Shown here one piece after another: positions 16,817 to 23,439 of a stretch of DNA of 64,000 bases. This stretch comes from Salinicoccus roseus. Lineage in GTDB: Bacteria; Bacillota; Bacilli; Staphylococcales; Salinicoccaceae. A program made the position numbers and the translations under genes. The notes under the pieces are model-generated. The model was not told the origin of the DNA. It saw only the letters and a program-made list of their open reading frames with translations, and searched no databases. The stretch covers positions 62,001 to 126,000 of the forward strand of contig NZ_RKQJ01000002.1 in NCBI RefSeq assembly GCF_003814515.1, read 5' to 3'. Every line of letters starts with the position of its first letter. The stretch's first letter is position 1.

Positions 16817-16836
16817 TTACTATTATATAATAATAA
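16817..16836. promoter_or_regulatory. Palindrome between mhqD-like and mhqO-like genes, candidate operator
   Basis: TTACTATTATATAATAATAA is a 20-base palindrome with one mismatched pair. It lies midway between two divergent quinone-resistance genes and contains a TATAAT (16826-16831) that can serve as a -10 for the plus gene. The position fits a MarR- or DUF24-type repressor site, but A+T-rich palindromes occur by chance and it does not match the MhqR box that I know. Confidence 0.45.
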
Positions 16837-16862
16837 CAAATGATTCAGAAGGAGCGATACTT

Positions 16863-17789
16863 ATGACAGTACTAGGCATCCACCATGTTTCCTCCATCAC
16901 GAAGGAAATCCTTGACAACCATGACTTCTATACCAATATCCTCGGTCTGCGCCTCGTCAAAAAGACGGTCAACCAGGATGATACCAGCATGTATCACCTG
17001 TTCTATGCAGATTATGAGGGGACGCCCGGTTCCGACATCACATTCTTCAATATCATCAACGCCCCAAAATTCCAGGCCGGCACCAACAGCATTTCGAGAA
17101 CCTATTTCCGGGTGCCCTCAAAGGAATCACTGGAATTCTTCAAGGGACGCTTCGAAACGCATGGCGTCTATCATGAAGGCATCATCGAGCAGTTCGGAAA
17201 GACCATCATGAAATTCGAGGATCATGAGAAGCAGCGCCTCGCGCTCATTGTCGATCAGAGCAGCGGTCACCCCACCCCAAACATGCACCCCGACATCCCA
17301 CAGGCGCATGCAATCACTTCCATCGGAACAGTAGAGTTGACTGTCCAGTACATCAAGCCGATGGTCCAGTTTCTGGAGCTTCTCGGTGGAGAGGTGCAGG
17401 GGGATTTCACCGACGATTCGACGGAAGCTGAAATCAATGTCGGTGAAGACAGCGTCTATGTCATCGAACAGCGCTCCACCCAGCTTGAAAAGGAGGGCTA
17501 TGGCAGTGTGCATCACTTCTCCCTGCGCGTCGAGGATGAAGCGGAGCTGCTGGAGATCGAGGAGCGTGTGGACAAGGAAAACTGGAAGAACTCCGGTCTC
17601 ATCGACCGCTATTATTTCAAGGCCCTCTACATCACCACCGTCGGCGGCATTACAGTGGAAGTTTCGACAGATGGTCCTGGATTCGCCATCGATGAACCCG
17701 TCGAATCACTTGGGGAGGACCTTTCACTGCCTCCTGAACTGGAAGAGAACCGCGATCTCATTGAAGCCTATCTGACCCCACTCAGGTGA
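16863..17789 (+). CDS. Ring-cleaving dioxygenase, MhqO/MhqE-like (glyoxalase superfamily)
   Basis: Vicinal-oxygen-chelate dioxygenase of 308 residues with two glyoxalase-type halves. The N-terminal half starts GIHHVSSITKEILDNHDFY, where His is the first metal ligand; the second half has VELTVQYIKPM, then GSVHHFSLRVEDEAE with a further His, and VEVSTDGPGF supplies the Glu. This matches MhqO and the S. aureus MhqE, which open hydroquinone or catechol rings. It has a strong AGAAGGAGCG ribosome site. The divergent hydrolase gene supports a joint role in quinone detoxification. Confidence 0.9.
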   Translation: MTVLGIHHVSSITKEILDNHDFYTNILGLRLVKKTVNQDDTSMYHLFYADYEGTPGSDITFFNIINAPKFQAGTNSISRTYFRVPSKESLEFFKGRFETHGVYHEGIIEQFGKTIMKFEDHEKQRLALIVDQSSGHPTPNMHPDIPQAHAITSIGTVELTVQYIKPMVQFLELLGGEVQGDFTDDSTEAEINVGEDSVYVIEQRSTQLEKEGYGSVHHFSLRVEDEAELLEIEERVDKENWKNSGLIDRYYFKALYITTVGGITVEVSTDGPGFAIDEPVESLGEDLSLPPELEENRDLIEAYLTPLR

Positions 17790-17838
17790 TTCATACACAG
17801 GTCGCAAGGACATCCATCCTAAAAGGAAGGTGAATGCC

Positions 17839-18420
17839 ATGAAGTATACCGAAGAAGAGATTACTGCATTTTTCCACGCACTCGACCGGAGCAGGTTCAT
17901 GGAACAGTACAAGGAGGAGGCAGGACTGGATGTGCCCTTCCCCATCGGACACGGGCAGACGATATCCCAGCCCTCCCTTGTGCTCGAGATGACATTGCAT
18001 CTCGACCTCCAATCGGACAGCAGGGTGCTCGAGGTCGGAACAGGATCCGGCTTCCAGACTGCCCTGCTGGCGAAGTTTTCAGAAGAAGTCTTTACCGTTG
18101 AGAGGATCGGTGCACTACATGAGCAGGCCAAGGACAGATTAAAAGCGAAAGGGTTCTCCAACATCCATTTCCATTATGGGGACGGCCATCTCGGATGGGA
18201 GGAACACGCTCCATATGACAGGATCATGGTGACGGCCGCCGCACGGGAAGTCCCTCCTTCCCTCATCCGTCAGCTTGCTCCAATGGGAAAGATGGTGATT
18301 CCCATCGGTGACGCATCCAATCAGGAGCTCAGGCTGGTCGAGAAGGATGAAGCCGGCGTCATCCACACTTCCTTCATTGAGCATGTCAGATTCGTCAAGC
18401 TCAAAAAGGAAAAAGAATAA
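17839..18420 (+). CDS. Protein-L-isoaspartate O-methyltransferase family protein
   Basis: SAM-dependent methyltransferase of 193 residues with the PCMT fold. The substrate-side motif GHGQTISQPSLVLEM matches the PIGHGQTISQP signature of Pcm enzymes, which methylate damaged isoaspartyl residues to start their repair. SAM motif I is VLEVGTGSGFQTALLA, and AAREVPPSLIRQLAPMGKMVIPIG follows. A GTG at 17830 opens the frame, but it overlaps the Shine-Dalgarno; the ATG at 17839 follows GGAAGG by 8 bases and is chosen. It lies 49 bases after the dioxygenase gene and could be co-transcribed. Confidence 0.9.
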   Translation: MKYTEEEITAFFHALDRSRFMEQYKEEAGLDVPFPIGHGQTISQPSLVLEMTLHLDLQSDSRVLEVGTGSGFQTALLAKFSEEVFTVERIGALHEQAKDRLKAKGFSNIHFHYGDGHLGWEEHAPYDRIMVTAAAREVPPSLIRQLAPMGKMVIPIGDASNQELRLVEKDEAGVIHTSFIEHVRFVKLKKEKE

Positions 18421-18439
18421 TCCTTCCCTTGAGGTATGG

Positions 18440-18466
18440 ATTACAATACTATATAGTTGATGTAAT
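18440..18466 (+). promoter_or_regulatory. Dyad-symmetric element upstream of the AhpD-like gene
   Basis: A perfect ACTATATAGT palindrome (18448-18457) lies inside a wider, slightly offset pair ATTACA / TGTAAT (18440-18445 and 18461-18466). It lies about 20 bases before the start codon, over the likely promoter. It could bind a MarR- or HxlR-type redox regulator. Support is limited to symmetry and position. Confidence 0.35.
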
Positions 18467-18486
18467 ACCTACTAGGAGGATATGAA

Positions 18487-19143
18487 ATGACTACTGATGT
18501 ACTATACAAACAGTCCTACAAGAACCGCTTCGGTGAAATCAACAAGCTTGCCCCGGAAGCCGCGAAGGCATTCGGACAGTTCGACCAGAAAGCGATGGCG
18601 GAAGGCGTGCTCCCGGCAAAACTTAAGGAGCTCATCGCTGTAGCCGTAGCCCATGTGACCGGCTGCCCCTACTGCATCGATATCCACGTGAAGAACTTGA
18701 AGAAGCTCGAAGGCTCCAAAGAGGAGATGGCCGAATCCATCATGGTCGCCACCGCCCTCAAGGCGGGCTCGGCATACGCCCACAGCATCAATGCACTCGA
18801 CGCCTATGATGAAGTCGACGGCGACAGCCTCTATGCCAAAGGGGGCCTTAAGAACCTCGCCCAACTCAATAAGGTCACACCTGAAATCAATAAGGCATTC
18901 CAACAGTTCGATGCCGCTGCCATGCAGGAAGGTGCACTCACAACAAAAGAGAAGGAAATCATCGCTGTCGCCATCGCCCATGTGACCGGCTGTCCTTACT
19001 GCATCGAGATCCATACGGGAAATGCCAAAAAAATGGACGTCACGAAAGAGGAGATTGCAGAATCCATCTTCGTCGCAACAACATTGAAGGCCGGTTCCGC
19101 GTATGCCCACGGCATCAATGCACTGAACGCCTATGATGAATAG
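18487..19143 (+). CDS. Carboxymuconolactone decarboxylase family protein with two AhpD-like domains
   Basis: A 218-residue protein made of two tandem copies of an AhpD/CMD domain, about residues 1-109 and 110-218. Each copy has the disulfide-type active site, VTGCPYCIDIH (Cys60, Cys63, His67) and VTGCPYCIEIH (Cys169, Cys172, His176), and the following ATALKAGSAYAHSINAL segment. AhpD-type proteins reduce peroxiredoxins or act as alkylhydroperoxidases. One polypeptide with two domains is known in the family; the close likeness of the two halves suggests fusion of a duplicated gene. It has an AGGAGGATATGAA ribosome site and ends at a terminator. Confidence 0.9.
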   Translation: MTTDVLYKQSYKNRFGEINKLAPEAAKAFGQFDQKAMAEGVLPAKLKELIAVAVAHVTGCPYCIDIHVKNLKKLEGSKEEMAESIMVATALKAGSAYAHSINALDAYDEVDGDSLYAKGGLKNLAQLNKVTPEINKAFQQFDAAAMQEGALTTKEKEIIAVAIAHVTGCPYCIEIHTGNAKKMDVTKEEIAESIFVATTLKAGSAYAHGINALNAYDE

Positions 19144-19147
19144 ATGA

Positions 19148-19186
19148 AAAACGCCTCATCCATATTGCATGGATGAGGCATTTTTA
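19148..19186. terminator. Bidirectional terminator
   Basis: Stem GCCTCATCCAT / ATGGATGAGGC with a 5-base loop, A-run before and T-run after. It separates the AhpD-like gene (plus) from the RimK-like gene (minus). Confidence 0.9.
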
Positions 19187-19188
19187 TA

Positions 19189-20154
19189 TCATCTATGATT
19201 ACCCACTTCTTCTTTCCCTGCCGCTTCAAGCTCTCGGCCGAGGAACTTGGCAAGTTCAAGCATGCCGTACTGGCCGGCTTCGGCTTCTGCATCACTATTG
19301 TAGTTCGTATTCGTATTGATGTCATAAGTGTAGAGGGTTCCATCTTCATCCTGGATGAATTCGATGCCTGCAACATTGATGCCGTTGTTCGCGAGCACCT
19401 CCTTATAATTTTCAAGGATTGGATGATGAAAGTCCCTGATGATCCTGAATTTCGGGGCCTCTGCTTCCTCCTGCTCCCCTGCTGGACAGAACAGGTCCTC
19501 TATCGAACATGCATCCGCCGGGCACAGTTCGAATCCTTCGGAAGTATCGACACGGACGGCATAGACGAATTCACCGCCGACGAATTCGCAGCGTGTAATG
19601 GAGGCATCCGGCGATTTGATGTAGTCCTGGAGCAGGGTCACACCGTCCACCGGCGCCTCGAATGCCTCACTGCCGACATATGCTTCGAGTGCTTCGATGG
19701 AATCGAACAGTTGGACGCCAAGACCTTTGCCGGCACGATTGTGCTTTGTAATGAAGGATTTTCCCTCGAATCGTTTCGCCGCTTCCAGGATCTGGTCCTT
19801 ACCGACGGCGGCCACCGTATTCGGCGTCTTTACGCCATGTTTTTCAAGCTCCAGGTATTGGGAGACCTTGCTCACTTCCAGCTGCAGGGCCCGACTGCCG
19901 TTGATTACCGTACGGCCGTGGTACTCCAGCCACGCAAGAACAGCATTTGTAAGCTCCGGTGAATAGCGGTTGCCCCGCGTGTGTGAAGACGCGCTGATTC
20001 TGTTGTAGAAGACGCCTTCCGGCGGTTCTGCAGTCAAGTCGACCGTGCCCTCCGACAGAAGCCAGTCCTCATAGGGCAGCCCCAGTTCATCCAGCCGCTT
20101 GAAAAGGTGGTCGGTCCATTCCGGGTTTTCGTGCAGTACATATATTTTGGCCAT
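19189..20154 (-). CDS. RimK-like ATP-grasp ligase
   Basis: A 321-residue ATP-grasp enzyme of the RimK/LysX type that joins an amino acid, often glutamate, to a carboxylate. The N-terminal part (FYNRISASSHTRGNRYSPEL) resembles the pre-ATP domain; the ATP site includes SFITKHNRAGKGLGVQLF with the Lys and glycine-rich loop, and the C-terminal metal site is GIEFIQDEDGTLYTYDINTN. An acidic insertion near residue 235 (FCPAGEQEEAEAPK) is unusual. It is monocistronic, with GAAGGAGTG before the ATG and a well-formed promoter at 20245-20273. The acceptor substrate is unknown. Confidence 0.87.
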   Translation of the reverse strand: MAKIYVLHENPEWTDHLFKRLDELGLPYEDWLLSEGTVDLTAEPPEGVFYNRISASSHTRGNRYSPELTNAVLAWLEYHGRTVINGSRALQLEVSKVSQYLELEKHGVKTPNTVAAVGKDQILEAAKRFEGKSFITKHNRAGKGLGVQLFDSIEALEAYVGSEAFEAPVDGVTLLQDYIKSPDASITRCEFVGGEFVYAVRVDTSEGFELCPADACSIEDLFCPAGEQEEAEAPKFRIIRDFHHPILENYKEVLANNGINVAGIEFIQDEDGTLYTYDINTNTNYNSDAEAEAGQYGMLELAKFLGRELEAAGKEEVGNHR

Positions 20155-20436
20155 GCTGTATCACTCCTTCAGTATTTATAGGAAGTATCCTTGGATCATC
20201 TTCCATTGCCATCCGTCGGATTAATTCATATTAAACTTATAGGCATTCTATACTATAAGTCCTACACAGTCAATCCAGTACCTTCAGCCCGCCGGCACCC
20301 TGATCATTATTTGAGAGCTGTTGAAGCAGACTAACTTGAGCTTAATCCCTTCCTCCAGAGGGTAGAGTAAAATAGTAGAGACATATTAATTCCAATCCGG
20401 TGAAACGCTCAAACCTGTCATCGAGTTCTCCTGATG
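20155..20436. other. Long intergenic region without a convincing gene
   Basis: The space between the RimK-like gene and the terminator of the lipoprotein gene. It holds the promoter of the RimK-like gene (20245-20273). For the rest I see no open frame with a ribosome site, no T-box or riboswitch signature and no tRNA. A short plus-strand element, CCTCCAGAGG, at about 20351-20360 forms only a small hairpin. Confidence 0.5.
20245..20273 (-). promoter_or_regulatory. SigmaA promoter of the RimK-like gene
   Basis: On the minus strand TTGACT (20268-20273) and TAGAAT (20245-20250) are separated by 17 bases, a near-consensus promoter. It would give a leader of about 85 bases before the ATG at 20154. 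Confidence 0.75.
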
Positions 20437-20473
20437 AAAAAATCCCCTCCGGGACAATGGTCCCGGAGGGGAT
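20437..20473 (-). terminator. Strong intrinsic terminator of the lipoprotein gene
   Basis: A 14-base-pair stem ATCCCCTCCGGGAC / GTCCCGGAGGGGAT with a 4-base loop, followed on the minus strand by a run of six T. Confidence 0.92.
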
Positions 20474-20479
20474 TTCCTC

Positions 20480-21259
20480 CTACTGCACCGCTTCCGGCAG
20501 TTCGATTTCCCCCACATCATTGAATGAAGTGAAATCGACATCGCCTGAAAGCTCGTATTCTCCTTCTGCATCTTCACCTTCCGCATCATACTCGATGGAT
20601 CTGATGAGATTGTCTTCCTTGCCGACGACAATTTCTACATCATTCTGTATGACGGAAGTATCAATGGCTCCAAACTCTACGGCGAAGAGCGATTCGAATG
20701 TTTTGAACACGTCATTATTCTCTCCTTCGAATGAATAGATGACTGCATCGTCCTCCTCGACTGCCTCCAGTTCGCCCTTGATCTCTGCAAATGAGTGGAC
20801 GGCATTCTCGTATGTTACATGATAGAGCTGGTCTGCGCCGACGGAATCGGAAATGTCGACCCATTCCGTACCATTGTTGTAGTATGTTTCCCCGTCTTTT
20901 GAGATTGTGCGGTCCTCCCCCTCAGATTTCAGGTGGAGGGATGGCGGATCGCCATCCTTGAACCGTACGTCCGCTGCCAGCTTTTCCGGGGCACCCCCAT
21001 CGACGACCGCTTCGAGATCAAGCACAGCCTGATAGCTGTCGATCTCCTCTGCTTTATCCACGACTTCGGAAAGTGATTCATCATCCGTCTCTATATCAGA
21101 CAATGAACGCTCCGTAGCGCCCGTTTCCTGTGACTCCTGTGTCGCCTCTTCCGCTGTTTCATCTATATTATTCTGATTATCCTGCGTCTCCTCTTCCTGA
21201 CAGCCGGCAAGGATGGCTGTGGCGGTGAGGGTTGCGAACAGATATCTTGAAACCTTCAT
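20480..21259 (-). CDS. Lipoprotein, DUF6612/LolA-like
   Basis: A 259-residue predicted lipoprotein. The signal peptide ends at lipobox ILAGC (Cys20) and is followed by an acidic, Gln/Glu-rich linker to about residue 60. The remaining domain has alternating strands such as YQAVLDLEAVVDGGAP and DGETYYNNGTEWVDI, typical of DUF6612 and related LppX/LolA-like folds that can hold lipids. It is therefore likely anchored on the outer face of the membrane. No partner gene is evident; the neighbouring rarD gene has its own start region. The function is unknown. Confidence 0.8.
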   Translation of the reverse strand: MKVSRYLFATLTATAILAGCQEEETQDNQNNIDETAEEATQESQETGATERSLSDIETDDESLSEVVDKAEEIDSYQAVLDLEAVVDGGAPEKLAADVRFKDGDPPSLHLKSEGEDRTISKDGETYYNNGTEWVDISDSVGADQLYHVTYENAVHSFAEIKGELEAVEEDDAVIYSFEGENNDVFKTFESLFAVEFGAIDTSVIQNDVEIVVGKEDNLIRSIEYDAEGEDAEGEYELSGDVDFTSFNDVGEIELPEAVQ

Positions 21260-21331
21260 AGTCCCTTACTCCTTAGAACACTGATTTTTCATAAATCATA
21301 TCATGGATCATTTCAATTCACTAACAATATG

Positions 21332-22249
21332 CTAGTGGCTGACGCGCCGCCGCGGCTTCTTCGCCGACTGTCTGCGCATCTCCTGGATACGGCTGAAGGT
21401 GTAGATGGCGAGGCCGCTCCATATCAGTATATAGGCAACCGTATGGATGTCCGTAAATGACTCATCATACATGAAGACACCGAGCAGGAGCATGATCGTC
21501 GGCGCGAAGTACTGGAGAATGCCGATCAGGGACAGGCGGATGCGCTGGGCTCCAAGCGAGAACAGCAGAAGCGGAACCGCTGTAATCACCCCTGTACCCA
21601 TCATGACCAGACTGTCTGCATTGATGCCGAAGTTCCCTCCGCCACTCCCTTCAAGGAACAGTATGTAGACGAGGGCGAATGGCGCCAGGACGAATGTTTC
21701 GACGGCCAGCGCGAATACCGCGTCCATATTGATGACCTTCTTGATCAGGCCATAAATGCTGAACGACAGCGCCAGGGAAAGGGAGATCCATGGCGCGGAT
21801 CCGAGACCCACAGCCAGGTATGTAACACCGAGGAAGACGATGATGATTGCCACCCATTGTAATTTTGAGAAACGCTCCCCCAGGATGACGAAACCGATCA
21901 ATATGCTGATCAATGGATTGATGTAGTAGCCGAGGCTCGCATCCAGGATATGTCCGTTATTCACAGCGACGATGTAAAGCAGCCAGTTGGTGGTTATGAC
22001 GGCTGAAGCGGCAAACAGTGCAACGATCTTCTTCCCATCCCGGAAGATGAATTTCAGGTCCTTGTAGAATAGATGCATCCTGTTGGTGACGAGGATGAAT
22101 ACAATCATGAATACGAAGGCCCACAGGACCCTGTGGGCGATCAGTTCATAGGAAGAGATGTGTTCAACCTGCTTCCAGTAGATGGGCAGGAAGCCCCATA
22201 TCAGATATGCCCCGAGGGCAAAAATTATGCCTTTGCTGTTTTCACTCAT
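21332..22249 (-). CDS. rarD: EamA/RarD family transporter
   Basis: A 305-residue drug/metabolite transporter with ten helices, matching RarD: the N-terminal GIIFALGAYLIWGFLPIYWK and the paired AHRVLWAFVFM are diagnostic. The second half has AWISLSLALSFSIYGLIKK and ALSFSIYG-like repeats. RarD was named for a chloramphenicol-sensitivity phenotype, but its substrate is unknown. The C-terminus is strongly basic. GAGGTGAAGAC precedes the ATG. It lies between two minus-strand genes, separated from each by more than 60 bases, so it may be monocistronic. Confidence 0.9.
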   Translation of the reverse strand: MSENSKGIIFALGAYLIWGFLPIYWKQVEHISSYELIAHRVLWAFVFMIVFILVTNRMHLFYKDLKFIFRDGKKIVALFAASAVITTNWLLYIVAVNNGHILDASLGYYINPLISILIGFVILGERFSKLQWVAIIIVFLGVTYLAVGLGSAPWISLSLALSFSIYGLIKKVINMDAVFALAVETFVLAPFALVYILFLEGSGGGNFGINADSLVMMGTGVITAVPLLLFSLGAQRIRLSLIGILQYFAPTIMLLLGVFMYDESFTDIHTVAYILIWSGLAIYTFSRIQEMRRQSAKKPRRRVSH

Positions 22250-22306
22250 GTCTTCACCTCTTTTTAAGCATTACAGCAATTTTACTCCTCTCAAATATTA
22301 TTTCAA

Positions 22307-22342
22307 GACAAAAAATAAGATTGAAACAGCTGTTTCAATCTT
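22307..22342 (-). terminator. Intrinsic terminator of the membrane-protein gene
   Basis: AAGATTGAAACAG followed at once by its reverse complement, a perfect 26-base palindrome, with TTATTTTTTG downstream on the minus strand. Confidence 0.8.
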
Positions 22343-22352
22343 CGTCCGGGAT

Positions 22353-23270
22353 TCACGCTTGGTGTACCCGGCGGTATTCACGGTCGAGTGTATCACGGCC
22401 CTTGAAATAGTATGCGGTGATGCTGCCGACCATGAAGTACATCACCACGGCATATACTGCAACCATCAGGAGCGCCCCTGTCACCATGAGTATGGGGAAG
22501 GCGAATTCATTTACGAAAATGCCGAGCATTATCGCTGCCATGATGAATATGAGGTAGATGGCGAGCGGGATCAGCCAGAGCAGGAAATTGCTGAAGAGCA
22601 GCTTCCATATGCGCTCCCCACTGCGGAACATGACATCCCATGCCACTTTGAATTTATCGGTTGTGGGAATGAGCGGCTGGTCGACATAGGCCATATAGAC
22701 AAGGAACATGTAGATGGCGATCAGTATATAAGGGATGTATGAAAGCATCACCACCAGGAAATTGAGCAGGACCACTCCGATGACCAGACCAACCTGGGTG
22801 CCCGACAATCCACTCCCCTGCTCCAATGTCTCCGCCAGCGTGATCAGCGGCGTGTTGATCGCCATCAGTATAATCTGCATGAGGAGGCCGAGTAGAAAAG
22901 AAATTACGAAATAGGCGACCAGTACAAGCAGCCCCAGCTTGATCACTTTGCTGTATCTGCCATTTGTGAACACTTTGAATGCTTCCCGGAAACCGAACTC
23001 ACGCCCAAGATAGGTGCAGGCATAATAGTGCAGCACCCCTACGCTGAAGGGATATAACAGGAAGATTCCTGCAAGCAGGAAAAGGAATCCAACCGCAAAA
23101 ATCCATAGAATGATGATGCCACTGTCGATGAATGAAGCTGGCAGCAACATCACCAGAAAGAACAGAAGACCGGCCGCATACATCAGTATAATTGCGAGCA
23201 CTGTCAGCCAGAACGTTTTCATATGAGAGCCTGTGCCATTCCTTTTATATTTTGCCTGATAATCGAACAT
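22353..23270 (-). CDS. Multi-pass membrane protein of unknown function
   Basis: A 305-residue protein with about six hydrophobic segments, starting after a basic 16-residue head. It has the style of DUF975/GlpQ-membrane-domain-like proteins: long helices, a conserved-looking GREFGFREAFKVFTNGRYSK loop after the third segment, and a cytosolic DQPLIPTTDKFKVAWDVMFR stretch. No catalytic motif is seen. The start is supported by AAAGGAGG. It is divergent from the mannitol operon, and its promoter region abuts the MtlR-like site, but a link to mannitol is not implied. Confidence 0.75.
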   Translation of the reverse strand: MFDYQAKYKRNGTGSHMKTFWLTVLAIILMYAAGLLFFLVMLLPASFIDSGIIILWIFAVGFLFLLAGIFLLYPFSVGVLHYYACTYLGREFGFREAFKVFTNGRYSKVIKLGLLVLVAYFVISFLLGLLMQIILMAINTPLITLAETLEQGSGLSGTQVGLVIGVVLLNFLVVMLSYIPYILIAIYMFLVYMAYVDQPLIPTTDKFKVAWDVMFRSGERIWKLLFSNFLLWLIPLAIYLIFIMAAIMLGIFVNEFAFPILMVTGALLMVAVYAVVMYFMVGSITAYYFKGRDTLDREYRRVHQA

Positions 23271-23335
23271 GAAATGTCCTCCTTTTTCTTCCAGTATACC
23301 ACCACGCAGCCTGTCTTTTAATCCATAACATGTGT

Positions 23336-23358
23336 TTTGTCACACATTGCGTGACAAA
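23336..23358 (+). promoter_or_regulatory. MtlR-box-like inverted repeat upstream of mtlA
   Basis: TTTGTCAC (23336-23343) and GTGACAAA (23351-23358) are perfect inverted repeats. The core TTGTCACA-N5-CGTGACAA is close to the MtlR consensus TTGNCACA-N4-TGTGNCAA known from Bacillus, with one extra spacer base and one mismatch. It overlaps the putative -35 (TTGCGT, 23348-23353) of a promoter whose -10 is TATATT (23372-23377), the usual place for activation by MtlR. Confidence 0.75.
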
Positions 23359-23375
23359 CCCGCTTTTTGTTTATA

Positions 23376-23391
23376 TTGTAAGCGCTCACTT
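23376..23391 (+). promoter_or_regulatory. cre site (CcpA box) of the mannitol operon
   Basis: TTGTAAGCGCTCACTT matches all constrained positions of WTGNAANCGNWNNCWW. It overlaps the -10 and the expected transcription start, so CcpA would repress the mannitol operon in glucose. Confidence 0.85.
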
Positions 23392-23439
23392 TTAGGATTA
23401 TCATTGAATTACACTAAATATTCACAAGGGGTGACACTT

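Noticed and set aside
20155-20436. T-box, riboswitch or small RNA in the long intergenic region
   Set aside because: No T-box sequence, no known riboswitch core and only a weak hairpin were seen.
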